Source: Mercurialis annua (taxonomy: Eukaryota > Streptophyta > Magnoliopsida > Malpighiales > Euphorbiaceae). From it: a stretch of 64,000 nucleotides of DNA. How positions within the stretch are numbered: position 1 is the stretch's first letter; every line of letters starts with the position of its first letter. The stretch lies in assembly GCF_937616625.2 (NCBI RefSeq), contig NC_065570.1:5466001-5530000 (forward strand), written 5' to 3'. Made by a program: the position numbers and the translations under genes. The notes under the pieces are model-generated. The model did not search any database. It saw nothing but the letters and a program-made list of their open reading frames with translations, and was not told the DNA's origin. Below are positions 24,233 to 34,871 of the stretch, piece by piece.

Positions 24233-24606
24233 CGGTATTAAACTTTGTAGGTCATTGAACTTTCACTTAAGTTTTAAAATACGTATTATACTTTTTCTCT
24301 TTTTTTTTATTACCAAAGTTATCATTTCGTTTCACCGATGCCGAAATTTTCGGATATGAATTCAAAAGTCATTGAACTTTAAATTTTATTTCAAAAAGGA
24401 TACTAAACAATAATTTTATTTCAAAAAGGGAACTAATTTTGGTAAACAAGAAAAACCACATAATTAATAACTTGGCATAAATTTCAGGCAAGTGACGTCC
24501 GGTGAAATAAAATGATAACTTAATAATTGAAAAAAAAAAGAAATAAGATATAGGATCCATTTTAAAACTTAGTGAAAGTTCAGTGACCTATAAAGTTTCA
24601 TATCCG
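24233..24606. mobile_element. Foldback MITE in the 3' UTR of a DC1 gene
   Basis: Ends CGGTATTAAACTTTGTAGGTCA and complement CGGATATGAAACTTTATAGGTCA, with about 45 bp of inverted homology. It interrupts the conserved string ATGAAATTC found after the stop codon of sister genes. The flanking 9-mers are imperfect. Confidence 0.65.
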
Positions 24607-24654
24607 GAATTTCATCGTAACCTGCACCGGGGGCTGACCGGTATAATGAGGCAA

Positions 24655-24837
24655 CTAGCAGCAATGTGGGTGTCCGACGAACCCACAGTTACAGGCGCAA
24701 CAGCGGTAGTAGGCGCCACAAATCACGTAGCGACACACATAGCAGCAGACCCTACAGCGTGGTGCACACGGCTGATATATCAGCTGGTGGCAGGGGCCTA
24801 GGTTATGCCTGCACGAGTAGATACGTCTGCCATACAT
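24655..24837 (-). CDS. Minimal single-DC1 cysteine-rich peptide (60 aa)
   Basis: The product (MYGRRIYSCRHNLGPC...) is one divergent C1 (DC1) zinc-finger unit and nothing else. Landmarks are GPCHQLI, CCYVCR, YYRCCACNC and FVGHPHCC, giving the C-x2-C, C-x4-C and H-x2-C metal-ligand pattern. About 14 of 60 residues are Cys. No signal peptide or membrane segment is seen, so a cytosolic or nuclear location is likely. The start fits the leader GCAAGCAAG before ATG shared with the sister genes. Closest to the 49840 copy (both GAYYRCCACNCG). Upstream sequence is conserved for at least 250 bp. DC1 proteins are plant-specific and often stress- or defence-linked; no biochemical function is assignable here. 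Confidence 0.75.
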   Translation of the reverse strand: MYGRRIYSCRHNLGPCHQLIYQPCAPRCRVCCYVCRYVICGAYYRCCACNCGFVGHPHCC

Positions 24838-24893
24838 CTTGCTTGCTTTTTAATCTAAATTTGGTAATGCAAAATGCAGCTATGTGTTTCAGC

Positions 24894-24901
24894 TTTTTAT
24901 A
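24894..24901 (-). promoter_or_regulatory. TATA box of DC1 gene at 24655
   Basis: TATAAAAA on the minus strand, 57-64 bp before the ATG, in the context ACTATAAAAAGCTGAAAC shared with the sister promoters. Confidence 0.65.
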
Positions 24902-25093
24902 GTCTAATTATAATCTATGGTAAGTCTTTGTTTAATGTTTTATTAGCTTCTGTATACGTTCTCTCCGCGTTCTGAGTAAGCAAAAGTTTGCTGACAAGGA
25001 AATATAAATTTGACTAATTACAAATTATCTTTAGTTAATCTTTGTTTTTGCGTAACACAATTAAGAAACTGGATAGATTTCTACCCAGCTGCT

Positions 25094-25099
25094 TTGACT
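25094..25099 (-). promoter_or_regulatory. Conserved W-box core of DC1 promoter
   Basis: AAAGTCAAAGCAG in gene orientation (TTGACT on the other strand), after ACACATTT. The same string is upstream of the other three short DC1 genes. Confidence 0.45.
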
Positions 25100-25382
25100 T
25101 TTTCTAAATGTGTACAAAGCACAGGTAGTTACGGGTGAGGAGAGAACAAAGTAATAATGCTTCAAATGTAAATTATTCACAAACATATACTCTAGATTGG
25201 AATAATTACATGGTTAGAGATTTGATATAAAATTATAAGAAAAATTACAGATTATTAGTAATTTACTTAATTTATTTTTAAAACAAAAAATATGAAATTA
25301 ATGAATCTAGACTGTATATAAAATATTTTATTTAGGTAGTTTTGTGGATTCTCTTAATATTTACAAGTATACGAAAATAATG

Positions 25383-26462
25383 GGCCAAAGGTAGAAAAAA
25401 ACCCCTCAACCTATTCAGAAAGTACAAGACAGCCCTTAAACTTTTTTTTTGGTCCAAAAAGATCCCTCAATTTTTTTTTGAACAAAAAACCCCTTCCGTC
25501 CAAAATTTTTGTTAAATGATGACGTGGCACATAAGAAAAAAAATTTAAAAACATCCTTAATTTTTAAAAGACTTACCAATTTTATACTTATGAACTTTTT
25601 TAATCATTTTCACCATCTTCTTCACTTAAAAACCTCCAAAAAAACCTAATAAATTTTCATCCTAATTAATTTTAATAAAACACTAATGAAACTTAAATTG
25701 AAAAAAAAAAACGAATTAATTTTAAAATCGCCGCCGACTACCGAATCCACAGGCGTAACCCGCCGCAACCGTCCCAATATTCAAACTTTTTTTTTATTTT
25801 TTTCAATCCTCGTTGAAAGGATGAACAGATCTTGTTCATCCTCAAATGAGGATGAACGATCTGTTCAAGAGGATGAACAGATCGTTCATCCTCATTTGAG
25901 GATGAACAAGATCTGTTCATCCTCAAAAGAGGATGAACAGTGGCCTGTTCATCATCGCTTGACTGTTCGTCCTCTTTGAGAGGATTAAAAAAATTAAAAA
26001 AAAATTGATTTTTTTCAGGTATGGTTTTAAATGGATTTCGATGTGTTTAATTAGATTTTTATTTGTTTTAATTGTGTTTTGCAGTGTTTAATTAAGTTTC
26101 AATGTATTTAATTAGATTTCTATTTGTTTTAATTGTGTTTCGAAGTGTTTAATTAGTTTTCGATTGGTTTAATTGAGTTTTAAGTGGTTTTAACTTATAA
26201 TTTAATTTAATTATAGATATTTTAAAAAAAAGATGGTGAAATGTGTTAAAAAAATTATAAGTATAAATTTGGTAAGTTTTTCAAACATTAAGGCTGTTTT
26301 TGAAATTTTTCATATGTGCCACGTCATCATTTAACAGAAATTTTGAACGGGAGGGGTTTTTTGCTCCAAAAAAAATTGAGGGGTCGTTTTGGACCAAAAA
26401 AAAGTTTATGGCTTTCTTGTCCCTTTTGAATAAGTTGAGGGGTTTTTTTTATACCTTCAGCC
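25383..26462. mobile_element. MULE-type non-autonomous element with internal palindrome cluster
   Basis: Long inverted ends begin GGCCAAAGGTAGAAAAAAAC and extend over 150 bp, including AAATGATGACGTGGCAC. An exact 9-bp duplication AAAATAATG lies at 25374-25382 and 26463-26471. No transposase frame is present. Confidence 0.85.
25819..25922. repeat. Perfect 49-bp inverted repeat with 6-bp spacer
   Basis: Arms 25819-25867 and 25874-25922 are exact reverse complements, built from GGATGAACAGATC and TTCATCCTC units, so each arm can also fold on itself. It lies at the centre of the MULE-type element. Confidence 0.9.
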
Positions 26463-26681
26463 AAAATAATGATCAATTCTTAATTATATTTATTTATAGA
26501 ATATATATATTGATTTTTTTAATTCTCCTTCTTTGGAGTTACTGTTTGTTTGACGCAGTTTATAGTTTAATTTAATCTGAATTTTTTTCTCCCGAAATGC
26601 ATATATGCGATATATCAGAGATATATATCAAACACACGCACTAACACTAATGAGCTAATCTGTCGTCGTGTTATTTGAAGC

Positions 26682-26855
26682 ATGATGACATGCTATTCTT
26701 TCATTACAAAGCGGCCCGATTATGGTACTTCTAGTAGAAATAATAGTAGCAACAAACCTAATTCTTCGACTCAGACTCTCCGTCCGAATGTGCGCTTTCC
26801 GAAGGTGCTGAAGGAGGATATTACAAGCGGTCCACTCTCTCATCTACAACAGTGA
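26682..26855 (+). CDS. Small hypothetical ORF or gene fragment (57 aa)
   Basis: An ATG-started frame of balanced composition (ITKRPDYGTSSRNNSS, FPKVLKEDITSG) in otherwise AT-rich DNA. I do not recognise it. It may be a gene fragment; no promoter or introns are evident. Confidence 0.2.
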   Translation: MMTCYSFITKRPDYGTSSRNNSSNKPNSSTQTLRPNVRFPKVLKEDITSGPLSHLQQ

Positions 26856-27440
26856 ATTAACCCGTTGTCCAAACTTTAAAGTATTTTATAATATAAAGTG
26901 TGCTTGAAAGGCCCTGCCTCGCGGAAGAATATCTAATTTCAAGCGGTTTCGCTCTGGAACCTTCTTAAATGCTCCTTCACCTCGTAAACTTGGTAGCATG
27001 CTTTGCTCCTTCACCTATGGGTGATGGCATACTCTACCTTCAAATATAATCTTTTTCTCTTTATATACCTATGTAACACATCATCATGCATCAAATAATT
27101 AAACATAAACTAAAATTTAAAACTTAATTCAAGTGAAAAATTCAATAGGATACACATATCAATTATTTACTAATCGTTATTTAATAATTTATCTAAATAT
27201 ATGTATTATGTTTTTTTGTGAATCACGATGAGATATTAATAAAATTATGTGCAATTGACTCTAATAATTTATCCGCTTTCCAAACATCCGACTCAATACA
27301 TGGATAAATTTATATTCAAAATGATACATTAAAATAATTTATCATATTAATAGTGCACAATTTAAACTTTACATAGCTTTATATTTTGAATATTTAATAT
27401 GTATATGTGGACTCCATCATATAAAACTTCTTAAAATCCT
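26856..27440. other. Intergenic, no gene seen
   Basis: A moderately GC-rich patch near 26905-27010 (GCCCTGCCTCGCGGAAG), then AT-rich sequence. Confidence 0.4.
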
Positions 27441-27595
27441 GCCAATTACATCATTATGTTTCGATCGTTGCCAAAAAAAAAAACAGGAAATTACTGTAAT
27501 TTCAATCCACAAGATCCGATACGGATGCCGATAAGAAACTGCTGGAACTCTTTCTTCTTTGCAGACTTGTAATTACTTGTACACATTTGCAAAAA

Positions 27596-27601
27596 AGTCA
27601 A
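27596..27601 (+). promoter_or_regulatory. Conserved W-box core of DC1 promoter
   Basis: AGTCAA (TTGACT on the other strand) after ACACATTTGC, about 190 bp before the ATG. Conserved in all four short DC1 promoters. Confidence 0.45.
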
Positions 27602-27709
27602 CATGATATTGATCTTTGCTAAATAAAACAGAAGGAGGAAAGAAGTTGTATAGAAGCTAATAAAGCATTAATCAAAGACTTATTATAGATTAGGGTTTCT
27701 TTTTTTGTC

Positions 27710-27717
27710 TATAAAAG
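27710..27717 (+). promoter_or_regulatory. TATA box of DC1 gene at 27790
   Basis: TATAAAAG in GTCTATAAAAGCTGAA, 80 bp before the ATG. The following leader (CTTCATTTTTCATTA) is shared with the other copies. Confidence 0.7.
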
Positions 27718-27789
27718 CTGAAACACACGACTTCATTTTTCATTACCAAATATAATTTCATCCATCTAAAGATTAAAAAAGAAAGCAAG

Positions 27790-27975
27790 ATGCATGGCCA
27801 GCGCATCTACTCGTGCAGGCATAACCTAGGCCCCTGCCACCAGCTGATCTACCAGCCGTGTGCGCCCCGCTGTAGGATCTGCTGCTATGTGTGTCGCCAC
27901 GTCATTTGCGGCTCCTACTACCGCTGCTGCGCCTGTGGCTGCGGGTTCGTCGGACACCCACATTGCTGCCGGTAG
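27790..27975 (+). CDS. Minimal single-DC1 cysteine-rich peptide (61 aa)
   Basis: One DC1 unit of 61 residues with 14 Cys (23%). Candidate zinc ligands: C32-x2-C35, C46-x4-C51 and H56-x2-C59, with H11 or H17 as a further His. Additional Cys at 9, 16, 24, 28, 31, 40, 47, 49 and 60 are unusual for DC1 and could bind more metal or form disulfides. There is no signal peptide. The codons are GC-rich in AT-rich surroundings. Compared with the 31134 copy, seven codons differ and six of these changes are silent, which fits selection on the protein. It lies in a duplicated block with matching promoter and 3' flank. Function is unknown; DC1 family membership is an inference from motif spacing. Confidence 0.82.
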   Translation: MHGQRIYSCRHNLGPCHQLIYQPCAPRCRICCYVCRHVICGSYYRCCACGCGFVGHPHCCR

Positions 27976-28290
27976 TTGCCTCATTATACAGTTGAAGCTT
28001 ACAATGAAATTCATGTTGTTTTGGAACTAATAAAATATCGCTTTTATATTGATCAAGTCAGTTTTTGTATGATATAATTATATGTGTGTGTCGTCAGAGT
28101 CGGTTGTTGTTTATGTTTTCATCTACAGTCAGTTGTTTATGTATGATTTTGTTATATAAAAGTTAAGTTATTTATGAATGATGGATATGGGTAAATACTT
28201 ATTGCTTATTGTTTTTTATTTGTTACTTATGTATTTTAATTTCATACATCTTTGTTATGATAGACTATAGATTTTGTCTTTATTTTTATG
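27976..28290 (+). other. 3' flank of DC1 gene, duplicated elsewhere
   Basis: Contains TTGCCTCATTATAC after the stop and GTCAGTTGTTTATGTATGATTTTG, repeated after 50025. This shows that the duplicated block extends well beyond the coding part. Confidence 0.55.
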
Positions 28291-28304
28291 AGTGAGGAAT
28301 TATG

Positions 28305-28946
28305 TTTTTTTTTTTTTTGAATTCATCAAATCTCATTAAATCGAATATGAAACAGTTACATTTGTAAGAAATTCGGGATAATTCGAAAACGAAACCCGAT
28401 GACCTGACATGGAACAGACAACATGCTGTCTGATTCGCAGATCTTACTTACGAAAATAAAAATAAATTATTAACTGTTTCGCTAATTAAGTGCAGTTTTC
28501 AATCAATCTTCGATCAAACTTCATCCATCACCCATCACCCGCAAACTCACATCATCTGATTCAACCACCACTTGATAACTCCTTCATAAAAAAGAGACAG
28601 TAAATCTTCCGCAGAGGAAGGACAACAAACCTTTCACAAAGAAAGGACAAAATAAAACATTCAGAAAAAAACAAAACAATGAAAAATAAATAAACCTAAT
28701 ATAGCTCATAAACGATTTCATTTTGTTGTTGATGATCTTCAATTTATCTCCGCTTCTTGGAAATTGAATTGCGCTTCGTTGATAAATCTTAATCCATCAA
28801 GAAAAAATGGAAAAGAATTGGCTATTTATTATATCTATAAAATTAAATTAACATATATAAAGGGATGGCTACCGTCAACAGCAAAATCAAACCATTGACG
28901 GCTGCCGGAGAAGAAACAATAAAAAAAGTCTAGACGGCTAGGGTTT
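28305..28946 (-). mobile_element. Poly(A)-tailed non-coding retroposon, copy 2
   Basis: Poly(T) at the left end and AAACCCTAGCCGTC (minus strand) at the right. The target duplication AGTGAGGAATTATG is exact at 28291-28304 and 28947-28960. Same family as 20786-21486, in the opposite orientation. Confidence 0.82.
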
Positions 28947-29108
28947 AGTGAGGAATTATGTTAAGACCACAAGTTGTGGTTAAGCCAAAATCCGATACAA
29001 TTGAAGCTTTCGCAAAAATAATTTAACTATGAAAAAAAAAAAAAATATGTATAGCATTACAAGAATACTGGCTTGTTGATGCTAGAAAGAAGAAGCGTAT
29101 GAGTATAG

Positions 29109-29536
29109 CGGGTTATGACAAAAACGATACCGAACTTTTAGGTCTTGTATCAAAATGGTACGAAATCTCTAATTTATAATTTTTTATTACCCAACTTTTT
29201 ATTATTTGTTTCAGATTGTTTTTTTTACAAATTCAATATGGTAACAGGAACAATATTTTTTATTTATTTTTACCACATCAAATGTCATATCACATGACAC
29301 ATAAGATTGTATATCATTTAAAAAAATTAAAATCATCAAGATAAAAATTGAAATGGATTTTAAAATATATTAAAAATATATACTCCAGTTCCACGTCATT
29401 AAAAGTGGCCGGTTTTTGTAAAAAAAAGACAATCTGAAATAAATGATATAAAGTTGAATACCAAAAAGATACAAACAAAAAATTTAGTACCATTTTGAGT
29501 TCCAAAGATTTGGTATCTTTTTTTACCAATAATCCG
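29109..29536. mobile_element. Foldback MITE
   Basis: Left CGGGTTATGACAAAAACGAT and right complement CGGATTATTGGTAAAAAAAGAT, with further inverted matches around CAAAATGGTAC. No coding frame. Confidence 0.6.
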
Positions 29537-29650
29537 AATATAGCACATTTAGATTGATAAGGCCCTATTTATACAATTTCAGAAAATTTATCATCCAACG
29601 AAATCTTCCACCCCAAAATTTACTAATATTATATTTTAAATATAATTTTA

Positions 29651-30140
29651 TACTATATATAAAAGTACGGATAGAGAGACATTTTTATATTAATACCCTT
29701 AATATTATTTTAACTATTGATATAATTTATCAATCAAATTAATATAATCCTAATCCAACTCATTAAATATTACCTAATCGAACAAAAACTTTAATTAATA
29801 TACCCTACTTTCATGATTGGTCTAAAATATTAATATAAAAAGAATTTAACATCATCTAAAACACAATCATGCATGATTGTATGAATACTGAAGTTTATGT
29901 TTTATCTTTGATAAGACAAATATTGTCCCAGCAACTTAACGATAAATTTTAATAAAAATAAGTTAATTTTAAAACTATAATCAATTTATTAAAAATTTAC
30001 TTTAAATAGTTTTAGATTTACATTGAGTTGACATTAAATTCGTATTAATTAAATTTTCTTTTAAATTACATTAAATTTACATAGGCTACCGCAAAAACCC
30101 TTAGATAGTTTATTTTTAGTTTATTAATAGTTAATTAATA
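29651..30140 (+). mobile_element. Helitron-like 5' end remnant
   Basis: TACTATATATAAAAGTACGGA matches the 5' end of the family-A Helitrons at 6861 and 48783. No CTAG end with hairpin was found, so it is probably truncated; the right boundary is arbitrary. Confidence 0.4.
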
Positions 30141-30421
30141 GTTCTTCCGTTTCAATAGAGTTGTCCATTTTGAAAAAAAAAACTGTCCCAAAACTCTTGT
30201 CCATTTTTAAAAAGTAACTAACTTTGACATTCAATTTTTCTATATTATCCCTATTTAAATCCACTAATGAGTAAATTGAAAGTAAATTGTAAGTGTTTCC
30301 TATATTAAATAAGGGTAATGCCAAGAAAAGTAAGGAAATTTTTTATAAAATCTATAAATAATAATTGCTTTTCTTAAACTGTGTGATAAAGGCAAAATGG
30401 ACAATTCTATTGAGACGGAGG
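30141..30421. mobile_element. Stowaway-like MITE
   Basis: Ends GTTCTTCCGTTTCAATAGAG and complement of CTATTGAGACGGAGG, flanked by TA. Same subfamily as 53252-53524, sharing TGTGTGATAAAGGCAAA near the right end. Confidence 0.7.
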
Positions 30422-30559
30422 TAGAATTTAACATATCTACAATCACTTTTCTCTTCATTGATGAAACAGTTTCTTATAGTGCGAGCGCTCATGAGAGAAA
30501 TTAGACCTGCATCTTAGCAGAATGCTGCCTAACTGTTATAACATATGAGATATAACTAA

Positions 30560-31020
30560 GTATATCTTTAAAATCCTGCCATTTACATCATTCTGTTTTC
30601 GAGCGTTGCCAAACCATGAAAATACAGTATTTTCAACCCAAAGGATCCTATAACAATGCCAATAAGAAACTGCTGGAACTCTTTCTTCTTTGCACACTTC
30701 TAACTACCTGTTCTTTTCTACACATTTGCAGTAAGTCAACATGATCTTTGCTTAATAAAATAGAAGGAGGAAAGGACTTGTATAGAAGCTAATTAAACAT
30801 TAAACAAAAAATCAAAGGAGCTGGCTAGAGTGTATCCCGTAATATGTTACTTGTTTGATGTTTGATATAATTTTGATCCAGAAACAATGATAAATTAAAG
30901 AATATTTTTAACTAGTCAAATTTAAATTTACTTGTCAGCATAATCTTTGCTTTATTAAACAGAAGGAGGAAAGAAGTTGTACAGAAGCTAATAAAACATT
31001 AAACAAAGACTTGCCATTGA
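30560..31020 (+). repeat. Internally duplicated DC1 promoter region
   Basis: The string GAAGGAGGAAAG..TTGTA.AGAAGCTAA occurs twice (about 30762 and 30962) where the sister genes have it once. The first copy matches the 27-kb upstream region and the second the 49-kb one. The conserved W-box core AGTCAA is at 30734-30739. Confidence 0.6.
30734..30739 (+). promoter_or_regulatory. Conserved W-box core of DC1 promoter
   Basis: AGTCAA after ACACATTTGCAGTA; 395 bp from the ATG because of the local promoter duplication. Confidence 0.4.
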
Positions 31021-31049
31021 TTATAGTAACTAGGGTTTATTTTTTTGTC

Positions 31050-31057
31050 TATAAAAA
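31050..31057 (+). promoter_or_regulatory. TATA box of DC1 gene at 31134
   Basis: TATAAAAA in GTCTATAAAAAGTTGAA, 84 bp before the ATG. Confidence 0.68.
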
Positions 31058-31133
31058 GTTGAAACGCATTACTTCATTTTTCATTAGCAAATATAATCTC
31101 TTCCATCTAATTAAAGCTTAAAAAGCAAGCAAC

Positions 31134-31319
31134 ATGCATGGCCAACGCATCTACTCGTGCAGGCATAACCTAGGCCCCTGCCACCAGCTGATCTACCAGC
31201 CGTGTGCGCCCCGCTGTACGATCTGCTGCTATGTGTGTCGCCATGTCATTTGCGGTTCCTACTACCGCTGCTGCGCCTGTGGCTGTGGGTTTGTCGGACA
31301 CCCACATTGCTGCCGCTAG
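31134..31319 (+). CDS. Minimal single-DC1 cysteine-rich peptide (61 aa)
   Basis: Nearly identical to the product of 27790-27975: one amino-acid change (Arg29 to Thr) against six silent codon changes. Motifs are GPCHQLI, CCYVCR, YYRCCACGC and FVGHPHCC, with 14 Cys. Leader GCAAGCAAC and TATA box are conserved. The pair is the most recent duplicate in the cluster. The peptide is shorter than usual DC1 proteins, which carry two or more domains. No localisation signal seen. Confidence 0.82.
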   Translation: MHGQRIYSCRHNLGPCHQLIYQPCAPRCTICCYVCRHVICGSYYRCCACGCGFVGHPHCCR

Positions 31320-31683
31320 TTGCCTCATTATTATACCGTTGCAGCTTATAATGAAATTCCTGTTGTTTTATGTGCCCGCGCGTTATTACTACTAAAAAAA
31401 ACGCCTTAAAAAATTATCCCAATTTAATAATTGTGTTGTAATTCTATTCAATTTTTTTAGTTAATTTAATTGTGTTAATCTTTCATCTCGTTATATTATT
31501 CATTTATCTTTTTTAAACTTTACCCGTCGATTCGCTTGATTCAAAGAAAATCTATTTTTGATAGAAGAAAGATCCTCCTTAATTCATAAACTTCAAACTT
31601 GCTTCTTAGAATTGAATTTTATTATTATTCTGATTTTTTAATTTGAGAATCAAATTTACAATTATGAAATAATAGATTTTGCT

Positions 31684-31792
31684 AACTAGGAGTTTTTTTT
31701 AATAATTGAAGAGAATATACTTGTAGAAAAAATTAAACTCACGACCTGCCTGTTTGCTGCCAACGCTTATACCATTTGAACAATAACTTATT
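31684..31792 (-). mobile_element. tRNA-derived SINE remnant (possible)
   Basis: Minus strand reads TGGTATAAGCGTTGGCAGCA followed by CAGGTCGTGAGTTTAA, resembling Pol III A- and B-box spacing. A related piece lies at 50424-50506. Confidence 0.45.
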
Positions 31793-32199
31793 AGTTACTA
31801 ACCAATGGCGGAGCAACATAGAAAATAAGAGAGACACTTGCCCCTCTTATTTTTTCAAAAAAAAAAAAACAAATTTCTTAAGTAATTTTTTTAAAAATGT
31901 ATTATATTATTTAGACAATTACTACATATTGACCCCCTTAATTTTAACAAATTTTCAGATATTGCATATTATATAAGAAAATTCTATTTTACCCCCTTTA
32001 ATTTTAATTTTTGGATATACCACTGTTACTAACTATAAATTAGTATAAAGATTCAACTAAAATCTAAAATAATTAAATTAATGGTAATTGTTTTTGGATA
32101 TAATTACAATGATAATATCTAATTACAAGAAATGAGAATACTTAAATTTTTTTGGCACTATTAAGAGCTTATTTAAATATATTACACTATATTACACTT

Positions 32200-32791
32200 C
32201 TTTTTTTTCTCTCCCCTCTCTCTCAAATAGAAACTCTAACCGTCAAGCGTTTCTCCTTTTGTTTTTCGCTTCGGCTACCGTCAATGGTTTATTTTTGCCG
32301 TTGGCGGTAGCCATTTCTTTTTTATTGCTTTAAAATAAAATAAATGACCGACTCCTTTTCATCTTTTTCATTTTGGTTGGTAAATCTATCGACGAGGAGC
32401 ATCAATTTCAATATATATACAAATAAAAATCAGAGATGGATCAAGACTTTTCAAGATTGAAAATGAAATCGTTATAGGTTATATTAGTTTTTTTTATAAC
32501 TATTTTACAGCGATTGTCTTTCTTTTTTGAAAGTTTGCTGTTATTTCTATATGAAAGATTTGTTGTTTTTTTTATGAAGAGTTTGTGAATGTTCTGTTAG
32601 ACAGAAAAGGATTGTATCTTATTGTGTTAGAGCAGTTATGTAATTTTGATTTTATTTTGTAAGGCGATCTGTGAATCAAGGTTTATATCTTGTTTCATGT
32701 CAGGTCATTAGAAACGGTTATACCCTTTCTGAATTCTTACACCTGTAACTGCTCTTTATTATTAATGAAAGATTTCGATTGTCAAAAAAAA
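32200..32791 (+). mobile_element. Poly(A)-tailed non-coding retroposon, copy 3
   Basis: Target duplication ATATTACACTT at 32189-32199 and 32792-32802; poly(A) before the right copy. Shared landmarks with copy 1 are CTAACCGTCAAG, GGCGGTAGCCAT and CATGTCAGGTCATTAG. Confidence 0.78.
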
Positions 32792-33002
32792 ATATTACAC
32801 TTACAATCTTACGTGCTCTTCATTTCTTCTCAATATTTTATAATCACTATTTTTTATTTTTTATTTTTTTACTTTTAAATAAATTATTAAAATAACGTAT
32901 TTTCTCATTTAAAAAATAGATAAAAAAAAGTCTTACTTTTTATTTTGAGAAAAAGTAGTTCTTTTTTATGCTATTTTTTCATTAATACTAATAAGGCTTA
33001 TT

Positions 33003-33307
33003 AAATGTATCAAAAGTCATCAACTTCTGTGTGTTTTGCATATTTAACATGAATTTTTAGTTTTGTCAAAAAAAGTACACAAACTTTTCAATTTTTGTAA
33101 TAAAGACCACGTTTGTATTTTCTTTAAAAAATAGTGTTATTTACGTCCAAAACGGTGCCGTTATATATCTGGACCGTTTTACATCCAAAATAGTGCTGAT
33201 GTCTTAATTGCAAAAACTAAAAAGTTCGCATATTTTTTTGTCAAAATTAAAAATTTATGTTAAATATACAAAACACGCGAAAGTTGGTAATTTTTGGTAC
33301 ATTTAGA
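33003..33307. mobile_element. Foldback MITE
   Basis: Inverted ends of about 85 bp: left AAATGTATCAAAAGTCATCAAC, right complement AAATGTACCAAAAATTACCAAC. It includes an inner copy of ACGTCCAAAACGG/ACATCCAAAATAG. Confidence 0.62.
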
Positions 33308-33346
33308 CATACTGTAATAATTATAAAAGAACTAAGATATTTGCTA

Positions 33347-33596
33347 CTCCTTTCGTCCCTTTTAAAAAGTTTCATATTCCATTTTGGGATGTCCCATTTA
33401 AAAAGTTTCATTACTATTTTTGAAATATTTTTCCATTACAAATCCTATTTTACCTCTCTTTTAGTTATTTTAAAAGTGTCTTATGGAAAATTCTACTATC
33501 ATTAATAGAGGCAAAACATGAAAAGACAAAGATAATTAATATTTTTTTAATCTGTGTGTAAAGTCAAATGAGTCTTCTAAAGTGGGACGGAGGGAA
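33347..33596. mobile_element. Stowaway-like MITE
   Basis: CTCCTTTCGTCCC at the left and GGGACGGAGGGAA at the right, between TA dinucleotides; 250 bp with no frame. Confidence 0.75.
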
Positions 33597-33598
33597 TA

Positions 33599-34871
33599 TT
33601 TTTTTATCAATACTAATATAATTCTATTAGTTATAAGATGTTCTGCAAATTGAATCATAGAGGCATTTATTAAAAATGGATAAGTTTAAAAAATAATGGT
33701 TAAAACAATTTTAAAAATTTAAATAGATAAATTATTATAGATAAATACATTTGACTAAACGAACAAATAAAAAATAAAGAATGAATATTAAAAGTTAGAA
33801 AGTAGGCAAAAGGTACAAAAAATCCCTTTAAGTTATTTAAGAAGAACAAAATAAACCCTTTAAATACTTTTGGGTCAATTAAGCTCTTTATGTTTTCAAA
33901 TTGTACTAATAAATTCTCTATTTTTTTTTTTGGAAAGACAATTTAAATCCTTTAAATTTAGACACTTAATCCATCAAATTTATGGTAAAGATTTTAAACA
34001 ATAAAATTATTTTTGAATTTTTTTTCTATATGATTATGAGAGATATTTCAGCAATTAACGAGTATTTCTAATGATATTGAACGAAAGAGATTATTTGTTC
34101 TATTTTAAAAATAAAAAAAAACTTAATTATGTCCAAAATTAATTTAAAAATTTATGTATATTTGAGGAAACTAAGGATGATTTTTTTTTACGTTTTTGCC
34201 AAGAAAGTAATAAGAAGTCACATAATCATTGGTGCATAAACTTCCTAAATCTAATCACAAACAAAACTATCGAACATTTCTAGTGTACATTAATTGAAGA
34301 AACTAAGAAATTGTTATCATTGTAAACAAGAAGTTACCTGCGAATAATTTGCTTAACTATGAGAAATTGCTGTTGACTTTTTCGGAAATCTCTTAAACAT
34401 AGATTAGAGAAGTTAGAGAAGGAACGACTGTTCTTCTTTTCCTTAATCATAAAAAATATTATATTTTTTACTTATATTTTATAATTGTTACTTTTTTCTT
34501 ATTTTTTAATTTGTAGTTTCAATTGTACTAATTTTTTAAAAAGTGAGTTGCTTTAAAAATTATAAAATTTAACGTGTTTATAATAAATTTTGACAATTCA
34601 ATAAGTTAGATGTTCTGAACGGAGACTAACCATGAGACAACACCTTTAAATTTTTTATATTTAAGCTAGTTCGCACTCGAATTGGCTAGATCTTTTGCTA
34701 AATATATGATCTGAATAATTATAAACTAATTATTATTTTTTCATTCATCAAAAGGAAAATTACTCACTTTTGTTCTTCTTTCCTCCCATGTAACCGGTAA
34801 CTACTATGCTTTTGTACCCATTTACCCCAAGTCAAATTAAAGATGATTTAATAATTTGGTCAAATCTACTA
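33599..34871. other. Intergenic, AT-rich
   Basis: No coding frame. GGCAAAAGGTACAAAAAATCCC near 33808 resembles a MULE-type end, but no partner end was found. Confidence 0.4.

Noticed and set aside
25816..25983. Repeated GGATGAACAG units as a CRISPR-like array
   Set aside because: Plant DNA, no constant spacing or unique spacers; the units are nested palindromes of a MULE-type element.
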